Shown: one piece after another, positions 15,984 through 25,454 of the stretch
Position numbering within the stretch: position 1 is the stretch's first letter
How the letters are laid out: each line of letters opens with the position of its first letter
NCBI GenBank assembly: GCA_965263485.1
Contig: CBDHHO010000001.1
Span: forward strand, 1-64,000
Length of the DNA stretch: 64,000 bases
Source: Haliotispira sp965263485
GTDB taxonomy: Bacteria > Spirochaetota > Spirochaetia > SP-2023
Direction: 5' to 3'
Notes under the pieces: model-generated
Told to the model about the DNA's origin: nothing
The model's database searches: none
Seen by the model: only the letters and a program-made list of their open reading frames with translations
Translations under genes and position numbers: made by a program

Positions 15984-17144
15984 GTGTCATTTCCGCTCTT
16001 TCCCAACTACGGTTACCCGGAGCATCCCGCCTTTCCTTTCGCGGTCAGCCGGGCCGAAGGCTGCTGGCTTTACAGTGAAGACGGGACCCGGTATCTGGAC
16101 TTATTTGCCGGGATCGCCGTCAACAACCTGGGGCATCGACATCCGCAGGTAGAGGCTGCAGTAGCAGAGCAATTGCAAAAAGTCTGGCATACCAGCAATT
16201 ACTTTCTCAGCCCGCTGGTACAGGAGCTGGCCCAAGCCCTGACGCAGGCCAGCGGACATTGCAGCCGGGCTTTTTTCTGCAATAGCGGCCTTGAGGCCAA
16301 CGAAGCCGCTTTCAAGCTGGTGCGCAAATTCACGGGCAAGAAAAAAATCCTGGCCTTCCACAACTCGTTTCACGGCCGCAGCCACTCCACACTTTCGGCC
16401 ACTGGCCAGCAACGCATCCAGGAAGGCTTCTTCCCGCTGGGCGAAGACTACTATATCTACGGCCATATCAACGACCGCGCGAGCCTGAGCCTAGTGGACG
16501 AGAGCCTGGCTGCCGTGGTCATCGAGCCGATACAGGGGGATGGCGGACTGTTCCCGGTGGAGCCGGAATTTCTGCGGGCCCTGGCCTTGATGTGTCGCGA
16601 GTCCGCGGTACTGCTGATCGCCGATGAAATACAGGCCGGCATGGGCAGAACCGGCAAGCTGTTTGCCTACCAGCATTTCGGCGTTGAGCCGGACATCATT
16701 GCACTGGCCAAGGGCTTGGGCAACGGTCTGCCGATTGGGGCCATCCTGGCCCGCGAAGAACTGGCGGAAACCTTCGGCTACGGTTCTCACGGCAGTACCT
16801 TCGGCGGGAATCTGCTGGCAGTCCGGGCAGCCACTGCGGTGTTGGAAGTAATGCAGCAAAGCGGCTTCCTCACAGAAGTCCGTCGCAAGGGCCGGTGGCT
16901 GGCAGAAGAATTGCGGCGGCAACTGGCAGGCAATCCCAAAGTCTTGGAAGTACGGGGGCTGGGCCTGATGCTGGGCGTAGCCCTGAATGAGGCCGTTGCT
17001 CCGTATCTGGAGCGGTTGTGCCGCGAACACAAAATCGCCTGCATCGGAGCCGGGCCTTCGGTGCTGCGTCTGGTGCCCGCTCTGACAATTGGCGATGACG
17101 AGCTGAAAATGGCCGTCTCCGCAATTGTCGATGTGCTGCGTTGA
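15984..17144 (+). CDS. argD: Acetylornithine aminotransferase
   Basis: The 386-residue protein is a class III PLP-dependent aminotransferase of full length. It shows the conserved LFAGIAVNNLGHRHP, the CNSGLEANEAAFKLVR cofactor-phosphate region, LLIADEIQAGMGRTG and the PLP lysine Lys243 in ALAKGLGNGLPIGA. In arginine synthesis ArgD converts N-acetylglutamate semialdehyde to N-acetylornithine; related enzymes also act in lysine synthesis. The start is GTG at 15984 with GAGGAGGG upstream. No other arginine gene is adjacent, and about 400 bases separate it from the flagellar genes, so it is probably expressed on its own. Confidence 0.9.
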   Translation: MSFPLFPNYGYPEHPAFPFAVSRAEGCWLYSEDGTRYLDLFAGIAVNNLGHRHPQVEAAVAEQLQKVWHTSNYFLSPLVQELAQALTQASGHCSRAFFCNSGLEANEAAFKLVRKFTGKKKILAFHNSFHGRSHSTLSATGQQRIQEGFFPLGEDYYIYGHINDRASLSLVDESLAAVVIEPIQGDGGLFPVEPEFLRALALMCRESAVLLIADEIQAGMGRTGKLFAYQHFGVEPDIIALAKGLGNGLPIGAILAREELAETFGYGSHGSTFGGNLLAVRAATAVLEVMQQSGFLTEVRRKGRWLAEELRRQLAGNPKVLEVRGLGLMLGVALNEAVAPYLERLCREHKIACIGAGPSVLRLVPALTIGDDELKMAVSAIVDVLR

Positions 17145-17149
17145 CCTGC

Positions 17150-17340
17150 ACCAGACCCGGTCTTTTTCACCGGGCAAAGGCTCTGCCTTGCGGCAAGGCT
17201 TGTGGACCTGCTTTGATGTGCCATTTGCCACCGTCACGAAGGCAGAAGCAGAGCGATGGTACCATTCTTGCGAAAGCGGGAGTCAAGGAGACCCCCAAAT
17301 GTCATATGGGAAGCTCTAAAAATTCCCATTCCGCTTTGGG
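17150..17340. repeat. Decayed miniature element between argD and the flagellar block
   Basis: The interior (AAAGGCTCTGCCTTGCGGCA, then TGCTTTGATGTGCCATTTGC) matches the interior of the 221-bp elements. AGCTCTAAAAATTCCCATTCC near 17319 resembles their ends. The region 17145-17544 has no gene; the remainder shows no clear promoter. Confidence 0.55.
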
Positions 17341-17544
17341 AGCTGCCCATCTGTAATACCCGAAAGATTGCGGAGCCAGACAAAAGACAAGTTCCGGTTT
17401 TCAGTGTTCTATTTTTGCGTTTGGCGTTTTCCCCTTATTTTGAACAGCATCTGTTTATGGAACAACCAAAACAGCCGAAAAACTACTGTGTTTTGTCGTT
17501 GAGTCTGTGCTTTCCCGCCAAACACATAGCTCAGGAAGGATCTC

Positions 17545-18105
17545 ATGCCCGATCTGGTGGAATATTGCGAACAGTTGTGCCGGCACTTTGCCCGGCTGTT
17601 TGAGCTTTCAGAAGACCAGGCAGGCTTGTATCGTGAAATTCGTCAGGCAGTTAAGGACAAGGCCTGGTCGCCATTAAACCAGAACATGGAACGCATGGAG
17701 TTCCTAGCGCGGGAGCAAGGACGGGTTAGTAAACAGATTTTGGGGCTGCGCGGTCAGCTGCAAAGCCAGTTGCCGCAGCCTCAAGAAGTCCAAGCCCCGG
17801 CGGCTTCAGATGGCTCGGAATTGCCGAAGCTGCTGAAAATCAGCGAATTGCTGCCATTGCTGCCTGTGGAGCAGCGACAGCAAGTGCGAGAAATTTGGCA
17901 GCAGCTGCGCGAGAGTTTGCTGTGCCGTCAGAGCGAGTTGCAGGCCCTGCAACACTACAGCGAGCAGAAGCAGGAAATGATTGAAGGCTTTCTGGCGGCC
18001 CTTAAAGACGATGAGCTGGACCGCGCCCAAAGTTATGGACGGGTTGGCAGCCAGCGCCAATCGGGAGTCGCCGCGCCGTCGCGTATCTTCAGTGGCGAAG
18101 CGTAA
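17545..18105 (+). CDS. FlgN-like flagellar export chaperone (by context)
   Basis: The 186-residue protein is almost entirely helical, with heptad-like leucine and glutamine patterns (QVREIWQQLRESLLCRQSEL). It lies 18 bases upstream of flgK. In many bacteria this slot holds FlgN, the cytosolic chaperone for the hook-filament junction proteins FlgK and FlgL. FlgN sequences diverge strongly, so this rests on length (FlgN is usually 140-170), helicity and position. AGGAAGGA lies six bases before the ATG. A coiled-coil protein of other flagellar function cannot be excluded. Confidence 0.55.
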   Translation: MPDLVEYCEQLCRHFARLFELSEDQAGLYREIRQAVKDKAWSPLNQNMERMEFLAREQGRVSKQILGLRGQLQSQLPQPQEVQAPAASDGSELPKLLKISELLPLLPVEQRQQVREIWQQLRESLLCRQSELQALQHYSEQKQEMIEGFLAALKDDELDRAQSYGRVGSQRQSGVAAPSRIFSGEA

Positions 18106-18123
18106 GAAGAGACAGGAGCTGAT

Positions 18124-20064
18124 ATGAGCACTTTTGGACAATTAGAAACCGGCAAGCGCGGCTTGATGGCCCACCAGACCGCCCTGAGCACGGTGGCGCA
18201 CAACATCAGCAATTCTTCGACCGAGGGCTACAGCCGCCAGCGGGTGCGCATGAGTCCGACCGAACCACTCTATGCCCCGGACCTGACCCGCTCCGACCGA
18301 GCCGGCCAGATTGGAACCGGAGTAGCCGTAACTCGGATTGAGCGGGTGCGCGACTTTTTTATTGACAGCAAAATATTGCAGTCACAGGAAAAAGCCTCTT
18401 ATTGGCAGCTGCGCAGCAAGTATCTCAGGCAGATCGACAGGATCTATCAGGAGAACGATGGCAATTCGATCCGCAAAGTGGCCGATCAGTTCTGGGAATC
18501 CTGGCAGAACCTGGCAACAGACCCTGGCAATCTGGATGCGCGTCAGCAGATTGCCTACCGGGGCCGGAACCTGATGGATCACATTAATCTGCGTTTCGAC
18601 CGGCTCAGTGGCCTGCGCAAGCAGATCAACGAAGAAATCCGCATTCAAGTCAACGAAATTAATGATTTGATCAACAATATCGGCAGGCTAAACCAAGAGA
18701 TCCAGCGTTCGCTTGCTGTAGGCGACCAGCCCAACGACTTGATGGACCAGCGCGGCCTGCTGGTGCAGAGGCTCTCCAAGTATATTGACGTCACTACCGA
18801 TGTGCGGGATGCCGACGAATATCAAGTGCATGTTGGAGGCTTTCGCTTGATCCAAGGAGCGGACGTGCAGAACTTTCAATTGATGGCCAACCGGGAGAGT
18901 GAGGGCTACTTCCAAGTCGTCTGGCCCAAGAGCAGTGGCAATACTCAGGCCGAATACGAACCGGTACAGCTCAACGGCGGCTCGCTCAAGGCCCTGCTCG
19001 ACTTGCGCGACCAGGACTTGGTGCGGGAGATCACTCAACTGGATGAATTGACCATGACCTATGTGGCCCAAGTCAACGAAATCCACAGCTCCGGCGTGGG
19101 GCGAAATGCTGTGACCGGAGTCAATTTTTTTGAGGTTTTCAGCGAGACCAGCAACCCGCTGGGCAACTATGACAGCACGGGTGACGGTAACTTCGACCAA
19201 ACCCGGCTGTACCAGATCAGCGGTGCGGAAAGACTGAGTCCCACCGATGTGCTGGGCATCAGCGGTGAGCTGGCACTGGGCTCCCGGGACGGCATTGTCA
19301 ATCTGCCCTACAATGCTACCGACACGGTGCAGACCGTGATTGAGCGTATCAACCAATCGGGAGCCGATGTTAAGGCCCGCTTGGATCACAACGGAAATTT
19401 ACAGTTACATGCCACTGCAAATAGTGGCTTTGCTCTCTCGTATGTGGCTGACACTTCGTATTTCCTGACGCAGTATAGCGGCTTGATGCAGAGTCTCAGC
19501 CAAGAAGAACCGGGCAATACATTTAACGGCAACCAGCCCAACCAGGCATTGCTGCTGCGCCAAGGAGTCAATGCGGGTCTGCAGCAAGGCGCAGAGGCCG
19601 CAGCCAAGTGGCAGGTACAATTGCAGCGCAATCCTTCGGCCTCGGTGCGGGTCAATCCGGCCATCTTGAAGGATCCCGGCAGCATCAGTTCGGCAAAGCC
19701 GCAGCAGCCGGCGGGCAGTGTCGATGGCCGTCAAGCTCCGCTGGGCAACAATGAAATTGCCTTGGAAATTGCCGCCTTAGCCCACCAGCCGTTAATGTTT
19801 GGCGGTAAAGAGACCATGAGTGATTTTTTTGCCGCCAACATCGCAGAGATTGGCGGCAAGGAACACCAGGCCGCTCTGTTTCACGACACCTTTGAGAGTG
19901 AATTGAATGAGCTTGAAGACATGCGCAAAGAAGCCAGCGGTGTCAATCTGGATGAGGAATTTACCAATATTGTCAAGTTCCAGCACGGCTACAATGCCTC
20001 TGCTAAATTTATCGCCACCTTTGACAATTTGATGGATGTTCTGCTGAATCAGGTTGGTGCTTGA
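18124..20064 (+). CDS. flgK: Flagellar hook-associated protein 1
   Basis: The 646-residue protein has the amino-terminal axial signature FGQLETGKRGLMAHQTALST ... HNISNSSTEGYSRQRV of FlgK. The carboxyl-terminal axial helix is ASGVNLDEEFTNIVKFQHGYNASAKFIATFDNLMDVLL. FlgK is the first hook-filament junction protein and is exported through the flagellar apparatus; in spirochaetes it is part of periplasmic flagella. It begins 18 bases after the FlgN-like gene with ACAGGAGC as ribosome site. Its stop codon TGA directly abuts a 57-bp miniature-element remnant. Confidence 0.93.
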   Translation: MSTFGQLETGKRGLMAHQTALSTVAHNISNSSTEGYSRQRVRMSPTEPLYAPDLTRSDRAGQIGTGVAVTRIERVRDFFIDSKILQSQEKASYWQLRSKYLRQIDRIYQENDGNSIRKVADQFWESWQNLATDPGNLDARQQIAYRGRNLMDHINLRFDRLSGLRKQINEEIRIQVNEINDLINNIGRLNQEIQRSLAVGDQPNDLMDQRGLLVQRLSKYIDVTTDVRDADEYQVHVGGFRLIQGADVQNFQLMANRESEGYFQVVWPKSSGNTQAEYEPVQLNGGSLKALLDLRDQDLVREITQLDELTMTYVAQVNEIHSSGVGRNAVTGVNFFEVFSETSNPLGNYDSTGDGNFDQTRLYQISGAERLSPTDVLGISGELALGSRDGIVNLPYNATDTVQTVIERINQSGADVKARLDHNGNLQLHATANSGFALSYVADTSYFLTQYSGLMQSLSQEEPGNTFNGNQPNQALLLRQGVNAGLQQGAEAAAKWQVQLQRNPSASVRVNPAILKDPGSISSAKPQQPAGSVDGRQAPLGNNEIALEIAALAHQPLMFGGKETMSDFFAANIAEIGGKEHQAALFHDTFESELNELEDMRKEASGVNLDEEFTNIVKFQHGYNASAKFIATFDNLMDVLLNQVGA

Positions 20065-20121
20065 GGGCACCTCTGGAAAAGATCACGATTCAGCGCGAAA
20101 TTGGAATTTTTAGAGGTGCCC
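20065..20121. repeat. 57-bp deletion derivative of the miniature element
   Basis: Left end GGGCACCTCTGGAAAAG and right end GGAATTTTTAGAGGTGCCC are inverted repeats. The bases before the right end (GATCACGATTCAGCGCGAAA) match, as reverse complement, the region next to one end of the 221-bp copies. It starts immediately after the flgK stop. A further half end, TAGAGGTTCCCTAAAG, follows at 20122. Confidence 0.7.
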
Positions 20122-20146
20122 TAGAGGTTCCCTAAAGGATTTACTT

Positions 20147-21391
20147 ATGGATATACGTGTCAGTAGCTATCAAAGCAGTGATGATATTCGCCGCTACGCC
20201 CGCGAAAAAGATGTGCAAGTCAATAATCTGATGGGCCGGATCGGCAGCAATCAGCGCTTTGAAAACCTCGGAGACAAGACCATTGCCGCAACTCGTGCTT
20301 CGCGCTACCTCTCGCAACTGAGTCGGCTGGAAAAATACAGCGATCAAATCATCCACGTCAACGAACGCTTCCAGCTGGCGGAAAGCCAGATGAACCGGGT
20401 GATGGGGAATCTGCAAGAGCTACGCACCATGGCAGTGCAGGGAGCCACCGGCACCTATACCAAAGACGACCTCAAACAGATTGGCATTCAGGCCAATGAG
20501 TTGCTGCGGGACCTAATCAGCGTAGCCAACGCCCGCGACGAATACGGAACGGCCCTGTTTAGCGGCACCGAATCGATGGTCTCGGCTTTCGCCGGTGAAG
20601 AGGGCTTTGTTCCGGGCCTAGGCGAGAATGCCCTCACCAATGTGCGCTACCAAGGCAATAATCAGGTACGTTCTCTTGAAATAGCTGACGGCAAATATAT
20701 TGAGGCTACGGTACCTGGCAGCGAGTTGTTCTGGGCCCAGAAACAACGCATTGCCAGTAACGTCAACAGCGATAATTTTGTGGTACAGCAGGCCAGCAGC
20801 TTCACTATTGACGGCGTTCAGATTCCATTGGAAGTAGGCGACAACGCCCGCACGATTGTGGCCAAGATCAACGGCAGCGGTGCGGCAATCAAAGCCGAAA
20901 TCTCGCCTATGAATCGTGGTGTGGTACTGCAAAGTACCGCGCACCATCAGATTTGGCTACAGGAAGAAAGCGGTGCCAGCAACTTGCAAGCCTTGGGTCT
21001 GACCGAACACAATCGCCCGCCCTACAATATCAGTACTGCTGCCTGGAAGAGCGGGGCTTCGATCTTTGATGTGGTGATTGGCCTGCGGGACGCGTTGCTC
21101 AGCGGCGATTCAGAAGCAGTGGGAAGTCGCTATCTGGCGGCCATTGACGCCAGTATTGCCAACGTCAGTTCGGTGCGCACCGCCTTTGGGGCGCGCCAAG
21201 AGCGGGCCGAGAATTTTGGCAACTGGCTTGAAGAAGAGAAATTGCACTACACCACGATGGACGCAGAGGAGCGTTCGGTGGATATCAGTCAGGCGATTCT
21301 GGAGCTGAAGGAATTGCAAAACTCTCAGACAGCCGCTTATATGGCGGCAGCCCGTACCATGAATAACAGCTTGATGGATTTTCTGCGCTGA
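20147..21391 (+). CDS. flgL: Flagellar hook-associated protein 3
   Basis: The 414-residue protein has flagellin-like terminal helices. The amino part (SRLEKYSDQIIHVNERFQLAESQMNRVMGNLQELRTMAVQ) and the carboxyl end (ERSVDISQAILELKELQNSQTAAYMAAARTM) are those of FlgL, the second junction protein. AAAGGA lies seven bases before the ATG. The mobile-element remnant between flgK and flgL could weaken co-transcription through hairpin formation, but the genes probably still share a message. Confidence 0.92.
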   Translation: MDIRVSSYQSSDDIRRYAREKDVQVNNLMGRIGSNQRFENLGDKTIAATRASRYLSQLSRLEKYSDQIIHVNERFQLAESQMNRVMGNLQELRTMAVQGATGTYTKDDLKQIGIQANELLRDLISVANARDEYGTALFSGTESMVSAFAGEEGFVPGLGENALTNVRYQGNNQVRSLEIADGKYIEATVPGSELFWAQKQRIASNVNSDNFVVQQASSFTIDGVQIPLEVGDNARTIVAKINGSGAAIKAEISPMNRGVVLQSTAHHQIWLQEESGASNLQALGLTEHNRPPYNISTAAWKSGASIFDVVIGLRDALLSGDSEAVGSRYLAAIDASIANVSSVRTAFGARQERAENFGNWLEEEKLHYTTMDAEERSVDISQAILELKELQNSQTAAYMAAARTMNNSLMDFLR

Positions 21392-21430
21392 TATCGGTAA
21401 TTTCCCGGTGTCAGAGCTGACAGGATTACC

Positions 21431-21946
21431 ATGAGAATACAGACTCAGGTAATGGGGGAGGTGGAGATTGATCCGAAGCAGATCTTCCACTTCCCCTTTG
21501 GTTTATATGCCTTTGAAGACTTGCGCAGTTTCGCGCTACTCGATTCAGCTTATCCACCCTTCTACTGGCTCCAATCGCTGGAGCACACCGAATTGGCGTT
21601 TCTACTGCTCGCGCCACAGTTTCTCATTCCCGACTACAATATAGGAATGGCCTCGCTGGAAGATTTTTCCAGTATCGGTATTGAAAGTGGCAATGATCCC
21701 AGCCTGCTGATTTTCTCGATTGTCACGCTCAGCGATCATAGTCTTCAGGACTCTCATGGCCCGACAGCGAACATGCAAGGGCCGGTGATCCTCAACAAGG
21801 TTCAGAATCTGGGCCGCCAGATCATCCTCAGTGATGAGCGCTGGTCGGTGCGCCACAGTCTTGCGGACCTGGATACCGAAGGAACGACCAAACCGGCCCG
21901 GTCGGCTGCCGGGGCGCGAGGTCGGCAAAGCCCTCCGGCTTATTGA
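21431..21946 (+). CDS. fliW: Flagellar assembly factor, CsrA antagonist
   Basis: The 171-residue protein has the FliW core: IDPKQIFHFPFGLYAFEDLRSFALLD, FYWLQSLE and FLLLAPQFLIPDY. FliW binds flagellin and, when free, binds CsrA and blocks its translational repression of flagellin mRNA. It lies directly upstream of csrA and its stop overlaps or abuts the csrA start region, as is usual for this regulatory pair. The carboxyl end has an extra basic, low-complexity tail (ARSAAGARGRQSPPAY) beyond the usual length. Confidence 0.92.
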   Translation: MRIQTQVMGEVEIDPKQIFHFPFGLYAFEDLRSFALLDSAYPPFYWLQSLEHTELAFLLLAPQFLIPDYNIGMASLEDFSSIGIESGNDPSLLIFSIVTLSDHSLQDSHGPTANMQGPVILNKVQNLGRQIILSDERWSVRHSLADLDTEGTTKPARSAAGARGRQSPPAY

Positions 21947-21963
21947 AGGACAAAGGGATCGTT

Positions 21964-22212
21964 GTGCTTATTCTCTCGCGGCGTCAGGGCCAAAGCATTA
22001 TTATCAGTGATAGCATCGAAATCAGTGTCGCAGAAATCAAAGGCGACCAAGTGCGCATCGGAATTGCCGCACCGCGCAATGTAAAAATATTCCGCAAAGA
22101 GATTCACGAACAGATCCAGGAAGCGATGCGCCACGCTGCTCAGAACAGACCTGACGAGACCAGATTGTTAGATCTGCAAAAATTGCTCCAAGGGCGGGTA
22201 AAAAAGAAATAG
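21964..22212 (+). CDS. csrA: Carbon storage regulator / translational repressor
   Basis: CsrA is an RNA-binding dimer recognising GGA in leader hairpins. The core LILSRRQGQSIIISDSIEISV ... VRIGIAAPRNVKIFRKEIHEQI is complete. I prefer the GTG at 21964 because it gives the canonical opening (M)LILSRR. An in-frame TTG at 21943 overlapping the fliW stop would add seven residues. The carboxyl tail is longer than in E. coli and ends in three lysines. With FliW it forms the flagellin partner-switch. Confidence 0.92.
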   Translation: MLILSRRQGQSIIISDSIEISVAEIKGDQVRIGIAAPRNVKIFRKEIHEQIQEAMRHAAQNRPDETRLLDLQKLLQGRVKKK

Positions 22213-22311
22213 CTGGGCCCATAACAGCATCTGCCATCTATATACAGTTTCTAAGCTGTGGAGAGGGAGAATACCCTTCAATCCTCTCAGAAACCCGGGA
22301 AGGCATCCCGT

Positions 22312-24582
22312 ATGATTATCGTGTTGGAAGCGGATATTACCAGTCAGCAGCGCCAAGTACTGGCGCAATTTCTGGCGCAGCATAACCTGCGGGTACACGA
22401 AATTGTCGGCACACGCCAGAGCGTGCTGGGTGCCACCGGCGGGGCAAACGTCCGGACTGAAGAGTTGGCGGCCCTGCCGGGAGTGCAGGAAATAATTCCG
22501 ATTTCCAAGCCTTGGGTTTCCCGCGAGCTGCAAAAGGCCGACAGTGTTTACCAGATTGCTTGGGATTCAGAAGTTTCAAAGGAGCCCGGATTTTCCCGGC
22601 CATCCTCGGTGCGTCTGCCTCGCTTACCCGTCGGCGGGCAACGCTTGGGACTCTGTGCCGAGATTCCTTTGCCCGCGCTGACGGCCGGAAATTCCGAAAC
22701 CTTGCTGAGGGCGTATAGTAATGCGCTGCTCCAGCTCCGGGAAGCGGGCATCAGTATCTTTCGCTACCGGCCCCTGACCGCCGCAGGGCTGCTTCGCTAC
22801 GTGCACGATCCGGAAGGGCTGCAGCAGGTCAATTTGCAGCGTCTACAGTTCGTGCGGCAACTCAAGCAACGAGTAGAAATGCCATTGCTGATTCAGGTTT
22901 CGAGCCTGAGCCAGCTTTCTGAGCTGGCCCGGACCGCCGACATTTTACAAGTGGAAGCCCAGCAGATGCGCAATACCGAGCTACTGGCCGAGCTGAGCCG
23001 CTGGCAGAAGCCGTTGATTTTGCAACGCGCTGCTGATGCCAGCTTGGAAGAATTTTTGCTGGCTGCCGAGTTCGCACTCAGCAGTCCCGGTGGCCCTAAA
23101 AGCCCGGATGCGAGACTCAAGGAAGTGATCCTGGCCGAAACTTTTATGCCCAACCCCGCGCGTGCGGGAAGCCGGATGATGGACTTTGCCAATATCCATT
23201 TGCTACAGCAGCTCAGTCATCTTCCGGTGTTTGTCAATCTGAGCAGTTCGTTCGGGTTCCCCGAAATGCTGGCTTTTGGGGGGCTGTCGGAAGAGACTGA
23301 AGGCCCTGCTACTTTGCTTGCTTCGGCAAGTTTCCCCTTAGCGCAGGGCGGTGCGGCAGAGCTGAATGCACTGGCTTTAGCTGCCGCTGCGGCAGGAGCC
23401 CAAGGTATTGAACTGGTGCTGAATCCTGATTCGGTGCTGCGGCAGTTTCTGCCGCATTCGGCTTCCCTGCATTATTCTGGTGGTGATTTCGGCTGCGGCG
23501 AATTGTTGGCTGAGTGGCACGAAGCACTGTATTTGCTGGAGCAGCTGAAACAGATGGGGGGGCTCTTGCAGCGAGAAATTGTACTGTTACCGACTTTGGC
23601 TGCTGGTGCGAAGAATGAAGTAAACAGTGGAAGCAGCTCGGGGCAAAGTCCCCTGATTGTAGCCTTCCAAGGCGAACCGGGGGCCTACAGCGAGCAGGCA
23701 CTGCGCCAATTTTTCTATTCGGAGAACGCCAAGGCGGTGTTTCCAAGCCAACGTTTTGGCAGGCTGGAAAGTTTACCTTGCGCCAGTTTCCGCCAGATTT
23801 TTGAGGCAGTGCAGAGTGGCCGGGCGCTCTTTGCCACAGTGCCGCTGGAAAACTCGCTGGCCGGATCGATTATGGAAAACTACGATTTACTGCTCGAATA
23901 CCCGGATCTGTGCATCTGTGGCGAAACGCGCTTGCGCGTTTCACACATGTTGATCGCTGCCAAAGGCAGCAAACTGGAGCAAATCCGGGTGGTGCGCTCC
24001 CACCCACAGGCCCTGGCCCAGTCCAGCCACTTTCTGGAGCAGCATCAGCTTCAAGCTCTGGCCAATTTTGACACAGCAGGGTCGGTGCGCCAGCTCAAAG
24101 AGCGAGCGGAGCCCCATGTTGCGGCCATTGCCAGTGCTTTGGCCGCCGAAATCTATGATATGGAGATCTTGGCCCGGGCGATTGAAAGCAATCCTCATAA
24201 CTACACACGCTTTGCCATTGTCAGCCGCTGCGATTCGGAGTTACTTCAGGCCCAAGCAACAGATGCTCAGCGGCAAAACTCCGGAGAGGGGAGGGGGAAA
24301 GGGCCTAAATGGGGCGATAAGTGGAGTCTGTGCCTGCGCCTGCGCAATTTTTCAGGTAGTTTGGCTACCGCACTGGAGATTTTCCAGAAGTATCGTCTGG
24401 ACCTGACGAAACTGGAATCCCGGCCCATCATGGGTCAGCCTTGGAGCTATCGCTTCTACCTGGATACTTTGATTTCCGGAGAGCTTGATCAGGAAGATCG
24501 GGAGCAGGAATTTTTCCGCGACTTGGAGCGCATCAGCGAGGAGTACCGGGTGATCGGTCGCTATTGGGAAAACTTGAAGTAG
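22312..24582 (+). CDS. pheA: Prephenate dehydratase fused to a degenerate DAHP-synthase-like domain
   Basis: From the ATG at 22312 the protein has 756 residues. Residues 1-75 match the small regulatory domain that precedes type I-beta DAHP synthases (MIIVLEADITSQQRQVLAQF). Residues about 100-430 follow the DAHP-synthase barrel, but key motifs are changed: K-P-R becomes YRP, the R-G segment reads LQRA, and the catalytic histidine of the SHSGG loop is lost (NLSSSFGF). Residues 445-640 are an intact-looking prephenate dehydratase (VAFQGEPGAYSEQAL ... ESNPHNYTRF), and 669-756 an ACT domain with the ESRP Phe-binding motif. It should convert prephenate to phenylpyruvate; the first domain is probably regulatory. 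Confidence 0.85.
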   Translation: MIIVLEADITSQQRQVLAQFLAQHNLRVHEIVGTRQSVLGATGGANVRTEELAALPGVQEIIPISKPWVSRELQKADSVYQIAWDSEVSKEPGFSRPSSVRLPRLPVGGQRLGLCAEIPLPALTAGNSETLLRAYSNALLQLREAGISIFRYRPLTAAGLLRYVHDPEGLQQVNLQRLQFVRQLKQRVEMPLLIQVSSLSQLSELARTADILQVEAQQMRNTELLAELSRWQKPLILQRAADASLEEFLLAAEFALSSPGGPKSPDARLKEVILAETFMPNPARAGSRMMDFANIHLLQQLSHLPVFVNLSSSFGFPEMLAFGGLSEETEGPATLLASASFPLAQGGAAELNALALAAAAAGAQGIELVLNPDSVLRQFLPHSASLHYSGGDFGCGELLAEWHEALYLLEQLKQMGGLLQREIVLLPTLAAGAKNEVNSGSSSGQSPLIVAFQGEPGAYSEQALRQFFYSENAKAVFPSQRFGRLESLPCASFRQIFEAVQSGRALFATVPLENSLAGSIMENYDLLLEYPDLCICGETRLRVSHMLIAAKGSKLEQIRVVRSHPQALAQSSHFLEQHQLQALANFDTAGSVRQLKERAEPHVAAIASALAAEIYDMEILARAIESNPHNYTRFAIVSRCDSELLQAQATDAQRQNSGEGRGKGPKWGDKWSLCLRLRNFSGSLATALEIFQKYRLDLTKLESRPIMGQPWSYRFYLDTLISGELDQEDREQEFFRDLERISEEYRVIGRYWENLK

Positions 24583-24632
24583 AAACCGGTCGGGGCGCCC
24601 ATTTTGAAGGACAAACCCTTAGTACACCGGCT

Positions 24633-25454
24633 CTAATTTTTGACATACAGTCCGTATTCCCGAATGCAGGCCAGCTGGCGCGGGCCCAGCAACCATTCAA
24701 GTTGTTCCTGCTGAGAGTCTTCAGGCGAGGCCAGTTTCCGGCGAATTTCACTTGAAGAGCAGGGCTCGTCCAGTTTCAGTTCCAAGTAGTCAGCCCGCTC
24801 GATGATCTCTCTGTCGAGCGGGCCATCTGTCGAGTCATCTGCGGAATTGATTGGATTTGCCATATCGCGGTGCAGCACGACAAAAAAGCAGACATCCAGC
24901 AAGTAGGGCCAGTTTTTCCATAACTTCAACGCACAGAAACTATCCCGCCCCAAGGCGAGGATGCATGCTTTACTGCTTATTTCCTTGCCCATTTTGTCTT
25001 GTGAGGGCTTCAACAGGCAACGCAAAGTGTCAGCGGTGTACGATGGCCCTTCCCGCTGCAATTCACACAGTTCCAGCCGCAGTCGGCTGCGGGGCAGACC
25101 GTGTTGCTCCACCATATCTTCTAGCACGGCGTGCAGCAAAGCAATTTTCTGAGCGGGGCCGGGCCAGTGCTGAGCTTCTGAGCCTTCCAAAGTCGATAAC
25201 GGTGTGCCTGGAAGTTTCAACGGCGAGACCCGATTGGGCAGCAGCGTAATGCTCAACTGCGGGAAATGCTTTTGTAAAGCCACAAGCACGGCGGCGTGCC
25301 CCCGGTGGAACGGATTGAAACTGCCGCCAAAGTACAATGGCGTAGGTGCAGATTCTGGGGCAAACAGTTGGGGAAAGGTACTTGCCAAGCGTTTCTGGCA
25401 AACGCTATTGTTCTCGGTGCCATTCCATTCCCATTTCATCGGAGTGGCGCTCAA
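24633..25454 (-). CDS. nadD: Nicotinate-nucleotide adenylyltransferase
   Basis: The protein has the nucleotidyltransferase motif GGSFNPFHRGHAAVL near residue 43 and the carboxyl SSSEIRRKL motif of NadD. It transfers AMP to nicotinate mononucleotide to form deamido-NAD. The start shown is a TTG overlapping the obgE stop by four bases; the ATG at 25439 is an equally possible start. The position after obgE is conserved in many bacteria. It converges on the prephenate dehydratase gene with a 50-base gap. Confidence 0.88.
   Translation of the reverse strand: MSATPMKWEWNGTENNSVCQKRLASTFPQLFAPESAPTPLYFGGSFNPFHRGHAAVLVALQKHFPQLSITLLPNRVSPLKLPGTPLSTLEGSEAQHWPGPAQKIALLHAVLEDMVEQHGLPRSRLRLELCELQREGPSYTADTLRCLLKPSQDKMGKEISSKACILALGRDSFCALKLWKNWPYLLDVCFFVVLHRDMANPINSADDSTDGPLDREIIERADYLELKLDEPCSSSEIRRKLASPEDSQQEQLEWLLGPRQLACIREYGLYVKN

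Noticed and set aside
16491..17237. 248-codon minus-strand frame opposite argD
   Set aside because: argD is a full-length conserved gene on the other strand; the antisense product matches nothing and is a GC-driven shadow.
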